A stretch of DNA of 64,000 nt. Source: Blastobasis lacticolella (taxonomy: Eukaryota > Arthropoda > Insecta > Lepidoptera > Blastobasidae). The notes beneath the pieces are model-generated. The model had not been told where the DNA came from. It saw nothing but the letters and a program-made list of their open reading frames with translations, and made no database searches. Below, in pieces: positions 38,029-50,301 of the stretch. Position 1 is the first letter of the stretch. Every line of letters begins with the position of its first letter. A program made the position numbers and the translations under genes. Location of the stretch: contig LR990039.1 in assembly GCA_905147135.1 (NCBI GenBank), positions 33,477,708 to 33,541,707 of the forward strand, given 5' to 3'.

Positions 38029-38175
38029 AATAGTACGAGTATAATTTTAGGGACATGAAAGACAAGTGACCACCCCTCCCAGCTAAATTTAGCATTTTGT
38101 TAAAACGTACTAAATAGTACGATGTGGAGCAAAGTACGCCAAAGGTACGACAGTCGGCCAAATAGTACGTAAATC
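38029..38175. repeat. Cluster of AATAGTACG motifs
   Basis: AATAGTACG occurs at about 38028, 38112 and 38161, with related AAGTACG and GGTACGAC between them. The 67-codon minus frame here is not recognisable. Confidence 0.4.
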
Positions 38176-38411
38176 TGGCAAAGCTGGTTCCAAAATATAT
38201 CTATCTACCCCATTAAGAGGCAACCGGAGAGCCGCGTGCTGGCGCGTACCTCGGGCAACGTATTCAGTAGTCTAACCATTCAAATTCTTGGCAGCGACAT
38301 AGAATCAATTTTTTTGTGCGACATTTTTAATTAGGTTTCTAAATGGTTGTTTTAAGTCTGTATATATGCACATTATTATCATGTATATTTTTATTACCTA
38401 TCGTGGTCGTG

Positions 38412-38560
38412 CCCTACTGTATGTATGTATGTACACTCTTTATTGCTTAATAAATACAGAAGTTACAAAAAAAAATTTACAAAGCAAAGGCGGGCTTATC
38501 CCACAATGAGTTTTCTTCCAGCCAGCCTTAAACAGTCTGAAAGGACATTCAAGAAGCGGT
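38412..38560 (-). mobile_element. LINE 3'-tail relic
   Basis: ACACTCTTTATTGCTTAATA, then TTACAAAGCAAAGGCGGGCT and TATCCCACAATGAGTTTTCT is the reverse of a LINE 3' end frequently seen in Lepidoptera, with short TATG repeats before it. Confidence 0.5.
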
Positions 38561-38564
38561 GGAG

Positions 38565-39370
38565 GCAATATTGAGGTCTTAAATTAAATTACTACTACTA
38601 CTAAATTATATTATCTAGAACTAATTATTTGAACATTAATGTTTAATTAAGTAACTTAGTAGTCTTTTAAATATACAACAATATAACACATATAAATATA
38701 TATACTATACCCATACTACTATATTGACTGGTGAAAAAGTGCTTTTTCAGAAGTTCTCTGAAGGATAACTGTGTTCGAGCATTATGAATGTCATCTGGCA
38801 CATACTCGAAAAGATTTCCCATACGCATACTGTTGTCTTCTTATAGTTATTGAAACTTACTTTAAATTGGACGTGGAAGCGTGGATTGACCGCTAGGACG
38901 ATGATAATCAGTATGGAAGCTAACAGACCATCGTTTATAGAATAATAGAATAACCCATATTTTATCCAAAAATCAACAGTAATTTCAAAAGAACCACGCT
39001 ACGAATATATGCTGTATGCTTGTTAACTTAGCAATAACGCGAGATAATTTAGTTCCGTCAGGCCGACAAAGTTTAAATTAAGTTCGTTTATAAACTGAGC
39101 GCGCTATGGAACTTTTGTGTTGGCGTCTCTGTCGGAGGAATACCTACAAAGACATAGCTCCCCGTAACATACTGGTAAGAAGCTGCAGGGATTAGTACTG
39201 AACTGTAAAAAGAGGCGATCACAATAGATCAGGAATGGTCGCAGTGATACTGGGACTGAGAAAGCCTTGAAAAGCCCAATTAAAAAAAAAAAAAACTGGT
39301 ATTGTGACCATTACCATCACAGTTGGTAGCCTCGGTCAAGCCAATGCGTTATCTATTTCTGCTATCCAGC
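38565..39370. other. Unassigned stretch
   Basis: No recognised gene. Confidence 0.35.
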
Positions 39371-39379
39371 ACCAATGTT

Positions 39380-39550
39380 TACTTTGCTGTGTTCCTGTTT
39401 GAAGGGTAAGGTAGCCTGCATAAATTGCTTTGCAGTAGTGGCAACGCATTTGCATTTTTATTACATTCAACCTTTGTGCATGAATAGCCGACGTTTTGGG
39501 CGACAGTTGCCGCTTACCGTCAGGTGGGTTGTTCGTGAGTTTGCTCTCTG
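39380..39550 (+). repeat. LINE-derived repeat, plus copy
   Basis: GTGTTCCTGTTTGAAGGGTA then AGGTAGCCTGCATAAATTGC and CTTACCGTCAGGTGGGTTG. The last block is the reverse counterpart of the TGGAAAGTGG segments at 2180 and 39695. Confidence 0.45.
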
Positions 39551-39651
39551 GGTCCACTCGATTTTCACTAAAATTGGCATTTGTCTATTGCTTTCATGTA
39601 CAGTACAACAAATTGATCTATATATTTACTGGGACTCTATACTTTAGCCTT

Positions 39652-39850
39652 TTTATTTATTTCGTACGGTAGGCAAACAGGTTTGCCACCTCCTGGAAAG
39701 TGGGTCACGCCTGCCCATAGACATTAGCCACACCAGGGATATCGCCAAAGCGTTCCCCACCGATATACTACGTTGCTCTGACAGCAAAAAGGCAAATACC
39801 CCTTCACTATCAAAGCCACGGTTCCCCAAATCCCCACCCTATGGAACACT
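39652..39850 (-). repeat. LINE-derived repeat, minus copy
   Basis: GGTAGGCAAACAGGTTTGCC, ACCTCCTGGAAAGTGGGTCA and CTGCCCATAGACATTAGCCA parallel 2155-2225. Its position right after the plus copy makes an inverted pair. Confidence 0.5.
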
Positions 39851-39854
39851 GGAA

Positions 39855-40245
39855 GAAAGTTTCTTCCAGTGTAAACCTTACTTAGCCTAGTCTAAAAATA
39901 CTACATTGAAAAACAAACCATCGCAAACAGCATCTTTATCCTGTAATCATGTTCATCTCGGAATTTTTACTTCCTTGCAAGTTTTGTTTATAACAAAATA
40001 AATAAAATTTTAAATATACATTCCTTGTGTAAAGATGAATGTAAAAAATTTTTATTGGGATGGCTGCTTGAGCTTGACTACGAGAATACCGAAAAAATTA
40101 TTGTAGCTATAACTTAAAATACGCACACACACACACACATACACACACACACACACACATGTACAGAATATAGACTTGTGTTATCAAAATTAATTTAAGT
40201 AGGTACTTAGCTATAGGCACAATCAAAGAATGTTATAATGTAATG
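39855..40245. other. AT-rich stretch with CA microsatellite
   Basis: Only the (CA)n at about 40122-40160 stands out. Confidence 0.6.
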
Positions 40246-40249
40246 TAAG

Positions 40250-40434
40250 TAAACTTTGTTACAAAAAGGCAGGAGGTTGGGAGCCTGGAGATCAGTAACA
40301 CAGGTTTTTTACCTAGCACAGACTCCAGCTCTCAAAAGGATTTATACTGTTTATACTAAACTTATAATATTATATATTGTGACCTTTTTTGAGAGAAATA
40401 AAAGTATTTTGTATTGTATTGTATTGTATTGTAT
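40250..40434 (+). mobile_element. LINE 3' end with TTGTA tail
   Basis: ATTGTGACCTTTTTTGAGAG then AAATAAAAG and four to five TGTAT units at 40408-40432. A short-period tail of this sort marks the 3' end of several insect LINEs. Confidence 0.5.
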
Positions 40435-40576
40435 CTCTACTCGTGGCTGTCTATTTATTGAAGTTTATTTTTATGTTACCCATCTATTCCGTGGCAATGT
40501 ATGCGGAAATGTATCTTTAGATAGAGAATGTAGAAATATTTGTTTTATTCACTAATGGAAAGCTAACAGCAGTTGT

Positions 40577-40833
40577 GACGACCTGTGTGGTTCAGTGGTC
40601 AACATCCACGCAAGAGGTCCCGGGTTCGATTCCCGGCCGGGCAGAAATTGAAATGATGAATTTCAATTTCTGTTACGGGTTTGGGTCTTCTATGTATATT
40701 AAGTATGTTTTTAAAAGTATATAAGTAGTTTATCAGTTATCTAGCACCCATCACACAAGCTGTGCTTACTTTGGGGCTAGATGGCGTTGTGTGAATTCTT
40801 CCACGATTATTTATTATTATTTATTTATTATTA
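40577..40833 (+). mobile_element. tRNA-derived SINE, family A, copy 4 (most complete)
   Basis: Head GACGACCTGTGTGGTTCAGT, B box GGTTCGATTCC at 40623-40633, body GAATTTCAATTTCTGTTACG and TCAGTTATCTAGCACCCATC, a GGGGCTAGATGGCGTTGTGT block and a (TTA)n-rich tail. It serves as reference for copies 1-3. Confidence 0.9.
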
Positions 40834-41082
40834 CAATGCAAAAGAATTTCAGTAGAAAAAGATTTTCACTGATAAAAGTACAATAGATTACCAACCAAAC
40901 AAGTGATGAGATAGAACAGCATACTATCTTTGCTTTCAAATTACTTACGTGTCAAAGTAATATTTAAGTACACGATCACTCGTCGATTCAGAACATACTC
41001 GTATAGTAAAAAGGTCATGCTCAAGCTTTGGACGAGACATTAAAATGTTGAGTAGCTTGTAGCAGTTGGGTGTTTTTTCCTA

Positions 41083-41345
41083 TCATCATCACAGCCCGCA
41101 ACAGTCCACTGCAAGACTTAGGGCCTCTCCCACGAAAGGGGAGGTTATTGCCATAATCTCCACGCTTGGCAGGCGGGTTGGAGATCGCAGTGTTTCAATA
41201 TAACAATAGAAAATGCTGCTGCCCATTTTACAGACTACGGAGACTCTTGATCTTTTGCCTCGAAAACATTAGTCGCCTTGTACGACACCCATGAGTGTAA
41301 GGGGTTGGTGCTATTCTACTCTGCCGGACACCACTCGGCCAATTT
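41083..41345 (-). repeat. Interspersed repeat C, copy 3
   Basis: CATCATCACAGCCCGCAACA, GGAGGTTATTGCCATAATCT, CATGAGTGTAAGGGGTTGGT and CTATTCTACTCTGCCGGACA. It is the best-preserved copy here. Confidence 0.85.
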
Positions 41346-41488
41346 TTTCCTATAATTGGTAGTAACCTCTGTGAATGTTTGTGATGTGTTGTGATGACTT
41401 TTAGTTATAGCTTATTTATTGAAACGAGGTCGTGTACTCGAAATGTAGACGAAGGAAAGAAAAGAAGACCGATCAGCACGATGCAAAA

Positions 41489-41803
41489 AGGGCGTTTATG
41501 TCCCGGTTCCGCCTGGACCATGATCCAGGATTTCACAGATCAGATATTTAGAGTGGAGCGACTGCCATCTGACCTCCGTAACTCTACTACCAGGGTTACC
41601 TGGCCAGATTGAATCATTATTCAGTCGCCTGAATGTGAATTTTTCATCACGATGTTTATTTACCCTTAACGTAAGACCATAGGTTAGTATTCAACTAATG
41701 TACATCACTCAGAAAAGAGTCACTGATACATGGCCTCAGTGGGATTCGAACCCGGTACCTGTAGCTTACGAGTTGGATACGTTAACCACACGGCCACCGG
41801 CGC
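41489..41803 (-). mobile_element. SINE family B, full-length copy
   Basis: The tRNA-like head is at the right end (GGGATTCGAACCCGGTACCT, then GTTGGATACGTTAACCACAC and GGCCACCGGCGC). The left end is the tail (TTTATGTCCCGGTTCCGCCT). The body order mirrors 20808-21117. Confidence 0.9.
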
Positions 41804-42055
41804 AACCAGCACGGTGCAAAAATATGTAAACTCAATTGTTACAGTTTATGAGTGAAAATCCGCATACACCCCTTTATACACACCTCCTCTAAAAAATGCA
41901 AATTACATTTTAACTGAAAAAACATTTCAGTTGTGCAAGGCTCGGTCCTTTTAATTCTCATGCAAAATGGGTATCTGCTGCCGAACTACTTTAGTCGATG
42001 TTTGACCTATTTCGTGACTTGCCATTGAAATTAGAATTGCCTATTATAATAATAC

Positions 42056-42268
42056 TCATCTTGGCGTTAATATTCCTGAATTATGGTGAAGGGTCCGCCT
42101 TCACCATAATCCAGGATTTGGCAGATCAGATAATTACATTGGAGCGACTACTCCCTCGGTGACCCTGTTAACAGAGAAACCTGACCAGATTGGATGATGG
42201 TTACACATTCAGTCGCCTGAATGTGCAGACTTCATACCGGTGGTTTTCCTCGCCGTAAGACCATCGGT
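42056..42268 (-). mobile_element. SINE family B, headless copy
   Basis: CATCTTGGCGTTAATATTCC to CGCCGTAAGACCATCGG. A small inverted duplication (TTATGGTGAAGGGTCCGCCTTCACCATAA) has replaced part of the GC-rich tail. Confidence 0.8.
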
Positions 42269-42269
42269 A

Positions 42270-44765
42270 TTCGTTATTGCCTATAATATCTACGTAAAAT
42301 AGATTACAAATTCACTTTACGTTCATTCTTTTACTTGTTCATGCCAATAACACAGTTGTTTTAAACCAGTGAAACAAGAATATTGATTGGAAAGCAAACG
42401 GTTGGCTGCACCGGTGTTGCGGCGACTTGAATGATAGCGTGGTGGACTCTGCCGGTAAATAGCGCATCCAAGACAAATAAATCTACTTTTTTATTTGTGG
42501 TTAAAGACGGCACCGTACACGTATCCTTAAGGGAGAAATAAATTTACTGTGCAACTATATTGTAACTAGATTTCAGATTGTAGGTATGAATGATCCTAGA
42601 TTTCTCATAGGAGTCAGAATTAATATATTATTCCTAATTAGCGATTGAGATTTTGAAGATCAAATCCGGCTTGCTCTGATTTGGACCATCCAAAAATCAA
42701 ACCGAGCCGCCGAGGTTTCTGAAATCACCCCAACCAAGTTAGCATGACGTGGTTCGGTAACACCCCACGCCGCAAGGAGCAGCTGTACCTTCAGCTGTCT
42801 TGGATATCATGTTCTTGAAAATACAACAAAAATGACACTTCAAAGTAACTCGCGGTAAATATAGCGCAAACTCGGGCAATTGATTTAAACTTTATCGTTT
42901 GAGAGTCTTAAGTGCCGGTACAAATTGACATGATTGATCGAAATTGATAGCCCTGCAGAATATTGTTCCTAAGATGTAGCTAGGTGTGTTTACAAAATCC
43001 ACTTACACAACAACAACATCTATAATATTTTGCTGAAATACTTTTAACGTTTATTAAATGATGATGATGATGATGATGACCTTTGTAGTACATAGGTACA
43101 ACAAGAGGTATAGGTACATAGCTCCTATATAGGTACAACAAGACGGACTGTATGTAGTAGGCAGCCGGTTGATGATAAAATGATTTAGCCTGACATAATA
43201 CGTTAACCCTGTTATGTAGAGCACATGCTCTCGCCAAAACGCAAAATATCGATCCACCGAAACATAGTGTCATTATTTACTAACACAAAAAGGGCACATA
43301 CAATCCTGAACTCACACACACATAAACACAAACAAAATACAAATCAACAAAACACAATTTACCGAGAATGACTTCGGACGAAGCACGCGTTAAGATCTTC
43401 AACCACTGGCTTTTGCTTGTGGCAGAGCACTATAATAGGCGCTTGAACACCACTGTTTATAGGTCGACGCGCACTATTCGTGTGCTGGCCCTCCCTATAC
43501 TAACTCCACAGTCCTGGACGCCGAGTCTCTTAGGGTGATTAGTATTGCACGCGCGCATGCGTACCGATGCGCACGGAATAACATTACGGAGTTTACGACG
43601 GACAACGATGTTGGTCGACAATGCATTCGTACGTCCACTGGCCTTGCTCGCAAACTTGAGGCTTCCTTTTATCTATTAGGTAGGTCTTCCTATAGCTGTA
43701 GGGCTCAGAATATCCTGCGGGCCTACTCGCTAAGCACAATGTTGATTATTTTGTTTTTTTTTTTAGGAGCCGCCTGTGTCCCACTGTGCAAATGCCTTTT
43801 TCCACTTAGACCTTAGTTGTACTAGCTGTGTCGAAATCACGAATGTTAAATCTTATTTCCGATGTGGTCTCGAATGACGTGTAGTGCCGGTAGAGTGCAT
43901 TGTAGCACCAACAATTTCTTTTTACGGTTGTCGTATAGTCAGCTGTAGAATAAACAGAGTCTAGAAGCCTTTTAAAGTACAGGCCCACAAATTTATAAAT
44001 TGGTTAAAACTATTATGACCAAAAGATTGGGGCCCTTAGTCCAGACGCGTGAGTAAATTGACAATGTCAAAATCTCAGAAAGTACTATCTTTGTGTTTAT
44101 TGAATGAAATAAATAAATTAATGAAATACATTTATTGTCTCAGGACACCACATCACAAGCTCACAATACAAAATACACATATAATTGCAGACAGTAAACA
44201 ATACACAATAACAAAAAAAATCGCAAAATAACCCAGATAGCATCGGAACTGCTGTAGTGGTATCCCCGACGATAAAAAAAACCTCGCTCAGCGTATGCCA
44301 CGGCCTGAGCCGCAGCGCTGGTATTCCGCGAGTCCCGCGGAGTGAGGTCCGGATCGCTGCGCCCTGAGCTCGAGCTGTTTTCTAAACTAAAATATATACC
44401 TGTAATATGAATATATTACACAAAATAAATAAATAACATAGCCCACTATAATACTGGTGTAAAGAAAAATAAATAAATAATAATATACCTACTTATATTA
44501 AAATAATTATTAGTCTGTGTATCCTATGATATGTTTTGCTAAAATAAATAAAATACATAAATGACAACTCTCAATTGAATGCTTCGCGGGCGCAAGAGGG
44601 GGGCGGGGCGAGGCGAGTCGGGTGCCTGCGCCCCAGCTAGTCTAGCCAAGCTAGTCATTCGGTTTAGCTCCCCCACGCGCGCCGGTCGCCGCTGCGCCTG
44701 CTGTCCCTATACCGCTGATAGACTTATCTAACTTAAAGATAAACAAAAAAAAAATTACTTTTAAA
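42270..44765. other. Mostly unassigned stretch
   Basis: A (GAT)n microsatellite at 43058-43079 encodes the His runs in chance frames. An ATG frame of 56 codons at 43368-43538 (+), starting MTSDEARVKIFNHWLLLVAE, has no recognisable domain. Two GC-rich islets, 44280-44385 and 44582-44710, stand out from AT-rich DNA; the second borders the 3' end of the LINE at 44796. Confidence 0.4.
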
Positions 44766-44795
44766 TATCAGTCAATAAATAGTCCGCCTCTGGCA

Positions 44796-47615
44796 TTACC
44801 TGGGGCAAAGGTGCTCGCGGCATTGCCACGTTGAATGGCTATGGCTAACCTTTGCACCAGGTACGAGCCAGAGCGGGCAGATTCGCCCTAACTCGCTCAC
44901 CATCGCCTTTGCCTCAGAGCCCCAACTGACCATGGTCTCCACAGCGATGGGCACAAAATAATATTGTGCATCCAACGTCGCATATATTTTGTGTTTTTTA
45001 CGCGCAGCGTCCCCCGCAGCAGCCGCTGGAGAGAGTGCGGTATGACTCAGGTGATTCGGGGAAATAATGCTGACGCAAGTAGCATCCCACACGAGGCACT
45101 TATATTTTTTCCACGGCACCAAAGTCATACCGTCCGGTCTTCTGCCATCGGATCTATTAAGGCCCGGCGGCTCAAGCAGGCAAGGGACATCAGCTGACAT
45201 TGGGCTCTCCGAACTATATCGTTGAGGGCATGATGACGCGAAATCCTCCCGAAAACGACGACAGCCCAAAGTGTGGTGGCAATCAGCCTCCACCATGGAG
45301 CCGCACATGCATGTGCTTGTTCACACACCTTGCAGCCCAGTCGGAGAGCCACCGCCACCCGCAGTGAGCTGTCGGCTAGCAAAGTGCCCAGATGAGGCGA
45401 CGGCAGGGCGTGCAACCATGTTCCCGATTCTGGTTGTGACACAGCCAGGAGTCTAGCCAGATCAGCCCCCGAGGCGACCTCCAACAACTGTTCCCTGCTC
45501 TGCTTGGCCGGAACATCATCCCAAGCGCGCTGGACGTATGGTAATAAAGGCTTCGTTGCACTAGCGTTGAGCGCCAACCAAGCTGTTATGGCCCTAGAAA
45601 CAAAGGGTATGCTCATCTCGCCTTACGTATTGTAGCGACGAGTCCAGCCACCCCATGCGCCGACGCCAGAAAAGCAGGCAAACATACGTCCTGCGCGCAA
45701 CGCATACCAATACCTCCCCATACCGTACTGGGAGAGCCGCTTGCTTCCACTGAAGCTCACTGAAATCAACGTTTATTTAGTATCGACGGAGGATGATTTA
45801 GTATAGCCTCATCAAATGATGAGACTTCATCTTGACAAATCCAAGTAGTCCGCAACAAATATGTTAACTTAGGAAGGGCGAAGCACATACGCTATTACAC
45901 AAGCGCTACGTGGGCCGAAATATCTTTGATACGTTCTTGAGCAATCAAAAGAAGGCGTTTTCGAGATTACTTCTGGCTTCGGAGAAGTAATCAAAACATC
46001 GGAGACCCTAAGAGGATGAATGTAGAAGTCGTTATTTCTTTGAAACCAAGTATTATAGAACTAAAGCAGGAAAAGTATGTGCGGGCATGAACGCCACAGG
46101 GGAAGAACTCGCATTTAGAAGGATTCACCTCCAGACCCAGATCTTTGAAGCGAGGAACAAGAATCTCAAGATTCTGATAAACTTCTTCCGGTGAACCCCC
46201 CAATATGCCGTCATCAAGATACGTCACAACTTTAGTGGTGACTTGAGTTCTGATATGACTCTATGTATTTCTAAGCTGAAAACAAGAGGCCCCAGCGGAT
46301 CCCCCTGTTGCGCTCCTACCCGAGACGAAATTAAATTATTGTTGAAAAAAGGTTTGATGGAGAAAATTATACTTGATACAGGAAAGGGTACAGTGATGGA
46401 ATTTTGTCTTTGACTTCGCTCAAGAGAACGTCTCCTTCCATAGTGTTAAGCGCATTACGTATGTCTACTTTCAACAGCACGCAGTCCAAGCGCTCCGGGT
46501 AATGACAAACGCATGTGTCGCATGGATAGCCGCCCCGCACCCCCGAAGCGTTCCAAAACCCAGCTGGTGCGGCTGCAGATACTCCGACATGGCTTCTCTA
46601 ACAGTCCAACACGCTACCTTGGCTGTCAACCTACGGAATACGCTGCCAATGGCTATTGGCCGCACACCTCCAAATTTTTTTGCAAGTGCGCATAGTGACG
46701 CTCCGTACAAATATGGGCACACTATGGGGTTCAACTGAGCACTCAACAAAAAGTTTGCAAGCCTCGTCAAACAACCGAGTAACCGCCGACCGTTTTCACC
46801 AGCAGAGCCTGACGTAAGCTCCTTTAAGTGACCCGGACGCCTCCCATCTAAACCTACTGCATAGCCGCTGAAAAAGGAACTAACGGCCATGGTGATGTCC
46901 TCCACTGACACTATTGTTGCAGCAATAGAACAGTCAGGCGCCGATGGAAAATTCAGCGGTCGCGAGGGATTTGGGTGTTTTTGACCGAGAGCATCAAGTG
47001 TGCTGGGATCATGCTGCGCGAACGAGTCTTCAGAAACCAGTAGCCGGACAGCCCCACGTAGGTCACCCTCGTGCACTTTGGACTCAATGGCTTTACGAGC
47101 GTCACGAGACTACGAGACCACGAGACCACGAGATCTAGGCCGTGATCCGGCCACGCCATCCAACTCGTCTGCAAACTGATCAGATGACACGAGGTTCCGC
47201 TTTACCTTTGCCGTCATGTTACCTGGTGCGTCCTTCCTAGTAACTTTTAACGCGCTGTAGACAAAAGTAAGGAGCACAAATCATCCACGCCATTACAATT
47301 AACACACCCATCAATTAGCTCGCACAGTTTTCCCGCCGCTTGGTTCCGTGCACCCTTAGGAATGTGCCGCAGCACTGGCGTGCTCGCCTTCAGGGCCGAG
47401 AGCCTCTCCAGCGGACATGGGCGCGGTGTCTGTGGCACCTGGACGTTGCGCTGAGGAGCCAAATCTGTGAAAGATGTCTATAGAGTGACAGTGGCAGTTT
47501 TCTGGCACACATTCTTGTGTTTTAGACCAATATGGACTTTAAGTCCATGTGGGCTAAAAGTACGTGTTGAGTCCGGGCAGTGAGGACATGTTAATGGTGA
47601 ATTTGGTATGTTCAT
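44796..47615 (-). mobile_element. LINE with C2H2 finger, RT and endonuclease-like C-terminus, degraded
   Basis: Read down the minus strand. A possible start (47615-47613) is followed by a C2H2 finger at 47588-47517 (CPHC...TFS..GLKVH-x4-H). IPKGAR and its flank lie at 47462-47247. RT begins in 47076-46471 (GYAVGLDGRRPGHLKEL, KKFGGVRPIAIGS, LQPHQLGFG). GAQQGDPLGPLVFSLEIH lies at ~46310-46257, and YLDDGILGG, the catalytic motif, at ~46224, one frame away. A C-terminal region (45616-45125, 45308-44796) has paired cysteines and histidines, LEPPGLNRSDGRRPDG and CLVWDATC. The P-D...D/E-x-K-like spacing suggests a restriction-like endonuclease. Finger, RT and such an endonuclease in that order is the R2/NeSL-type plan, though I cannot name the clade. 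At least four frame changes or stops make this copy inactive. Fragments of the family lie at 1355 and 35640. Confidence 0.8.
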
Positions 47616-47619
47616 TGAG

Positions 47620-48445
47620 ACACTGAAGAAAAATGACAGTTTTAGCGGATAGGTAACAAAAACCTTCTATTCCTTAAATTTAGGGACAAATAGCCGCAGC
47701 AACAACCTACACAAAAATGGCCTAAAAATAACATAACAATAATTAAGAACCGAATAATTATAAAATCATTTGAATAACGTACTTAAAAAATAAAAATAAA
47801 TAGAGCTTCCTTGATAGTATTTGTAAACATTAAATAGCAGTTCAATTCATAGACCTACTTAACTTGATAAAAAGAAAACGTCTAGGGAAAAAGAAAGATT
47901 ATTGACACAAAGATAGTACAGCGAACTTATTCACGTTCAGTTTTCTTTCAAGTTTTCGAAATTTGTGCGCCTGTACTTTCAGTTTTTACAATTTTTTACT
48001 AAATTCCCTATAAGTTTCTCTTTGTTTCGCAAGGGTTCAAAAACAGGATACTCAATGCAGGTGCAGGTAAGAATGTAGCTTCCTCTTCGGTATATTTTTG
48101 TTTAAAAGCAAAACCGCATCGCAGGTATGTACGCTGTCACTCAGAATGCTAATTGCTATGGCTCGGGGCTTTGTCTGCGCTGGATACTGCACCGAAATCT
48201 CGAAATAACGCATGTCCATCACGTATCATCAGCCAGAACAGTCCGCTTTTAAACTTGAAGCTCCTCCTGTGGAGGATTGGAGCTTGCATTTTGGAATATT
48301 CCTAACTATCAATCTGCGACTACATAATAGATACGACAAATGGCGAACGGGGTGGAATTGTAAGCGAAAAGTATCGGGTTCAATCGCCAAGTGCCGCCCT
48401 GTCCGTACCAATGGCTTTGTCTGAGTAATGTATGTCGCAACCATC
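47620..48445. other. Unassigned stretch
   Basis: No gene recognised. GTGCAG|GTAAGAATG at 48067 resembles a 5' splice site without other support. Confidence 0.35.
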
Positions 48446-48449
48446 TGGT

Positions 48450-49230
48450 TAAATCAGCCATTTAATGACAAGGCTAGCCTCTTAGTTAAACGCCGGCATA
48501 CAATTGAATGGCTAAAGGACAACTAGCCAAGTAGTTGATTATAACGTTCAGCTACTTGGCTGAACGTTATTTAGCCGTTTTGTTAAAGGGGATGTAGATG
48601 TTTGGCTAGAGTGACCATGAGTTAGCAACTTCAATGATGACGTTAGGTATTAAGATAAAACAGAACTAGTTAATAAAGATCACTTTTATTTAAAAAAGAA
48701 TTTCTTAGTGGTAACAAATTCAGCAAGTATACAATTATTTATATTGTGAGTACATGTAAGACAAATACAAACTTTAAACTTATAACTTATTGACTACTTC
48801 TTTCTATGTAGTCTCAATAGTAAGTAGAGCCCAGATATATAGGAACCATAATATTATACTTTGAGATTCAGTAATAATCCATTGCTGTCCTGGAATTTTA
48901 TTCATAACCTCTAAAAGTTTTTCAGTGGTTAATGATTTTTTTTGGGACCCTGAAAACATAACACCAGATTATTAAGTTATTATTGTAGGCACGTCAATTT
49001 CATGTAAACAACAACTAAATGTTGTTGTTCGTATTCAATCAGATTACACTCAATTTTTTCTTGAAAACTTGTAGCCGGCGGTGTAATATCAGGTACATCC
49101 ATGTTGTCACAATTTTTACACAAAAAGTTAAACGATTATTGGTTGATAAACAATCAGCTATCGGCCTAGGCAATTGAATGCTGGCCTTAAATTATCGGAC
49201 TAGCCTTCAATTGAAAGGCACACTGCATTG
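48450..49230. mobile_element. Possible ~780-bp element with diverged inverted ends
   Basis: The left part (AAGGCTAGCCTCTTAGTTAA...CATACAATTG) and the reverse complement of the right part (AAGGCTAGTCCGATAATTTA...CATTCAATTG) share their beginnings and ends over ~40 bp. No coding capacity and no defined target duplication. Could be an old MITE. Confidence 0.35.
48525..48570. repeat. Two overlapping, mutually exclusive hairpins
   Basis: AGCCAAGTAG (48525-48534) pairs with CTACTTGGCT (48552-48561). ATAACGTTCAG (48541-48551) pairs with CTGAACGTTAT (48560-48570). The arms are perfect, but the two stems share bases and cannot form together. Confidence 0.85.
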
Positions 49231-49234
49231 AGTA

Positions 49235-50210
49235 GGGAAGTTTAAAATAATATTGAAGAAACATTCATGTACCCATCCAAACAGACTCCCCATAGGATTC
49301 ATACACTAATTTTAACCTTCAGCAAACTAATATAAAACGCATCCCATTACATAATATTTTATTTAATCTGAACATCAAGCAACAACTGCAAAGACGATGA
49401 CACGATGACATAACGAGTGCATTACGAGCGACCCCATCTGATTTTTACACGCACTTTCAACAATCATATTACTCAGAATGAGGAAGCTGATTCTCGGGAG
49501 TTATGTGTAATTAATCCACGTAAGGTGTCCGTCTGTACTCTTCCTTGTTGGAACAAAGATAAGGAAGGTGGATGCCGTGGTGAGGATCTGTCTTTCCGCG
49601 TGGGTACTCGCCAGCGGACCGACTGACACGCTCTGAATACTAAGCTTGGGGACAAATACAAACAGCCAGGCGAACTCGACACTGGGCACGGTCGAGTCAG
49701 CGCAATGGTGGGTATTTGCGAAAGCCCGCAGTTGGGAATGATGATCGAATTGTGCAGTATTTTAAGCTGGGTCTCCAAATCAAAAATTAGGCGTACAGTA
49801 TCGAGTGTATGTATCCTAAGTATGGACGCCTATTTCGGATAATTGTATTATCAATAAAATCGCGCCTTGTGCTAATAACCACGACCATTTTATCTTTATC
49901 AGCGTGTCGCCAACGCGTGTCGTGTTGTAGACGTTCAATTTTCCTACGAGTCTCGTATCCAAATCCCAGCGGCGCGTTTTCGACAACGCGGAGCGTTGGT
50001 CAAGTACCCGTATTTTGAAAACTCAGGCATTGCGTATCGTCTTTGATTATTATATTTCTATTCGGAGTGACAATAAACAGTTTTCATGTTAAAAATCATC
50101 TATAAAAAGGATATATTTTGTCATAAACAGTTTTGCTAAGTATCTTGACCCTAATTATAGTTGGATACTATATAATGGAGTAGATTTGGCAACCCCATAT
50201 CCTATTGGAA
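49235..50210. other. Unassigned stretch
   Basis: No recognised gene. Overlapping open frames at 49417-49778 on both strands show no domain. Confidence 0.3.
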
Positions 50211-50301
50211 ACGTATCAGTTACGCGGATTGGGGTTGTGACGAAAATAAACAATCGTTTATTTTTGGATTGCGCAAATATGAAAATTTTTCAAGTTACCG
50301 A

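Noticed and set aside
43058..43257. Histidine- and isoleucine-rich minus-strand proteins
   Set aside because: The runs are a translated GAT microsatellite.
44964..45456. Plus-strand frames at 44964-45197 and 45271-45456
   Set aside because: Antisense to the LINE endonuclease-like region.
46502..47138. Plus-strand frames at 46502, 46513 and 46944
   Set aside because: Antisense to the LINE RT on the minus strand.
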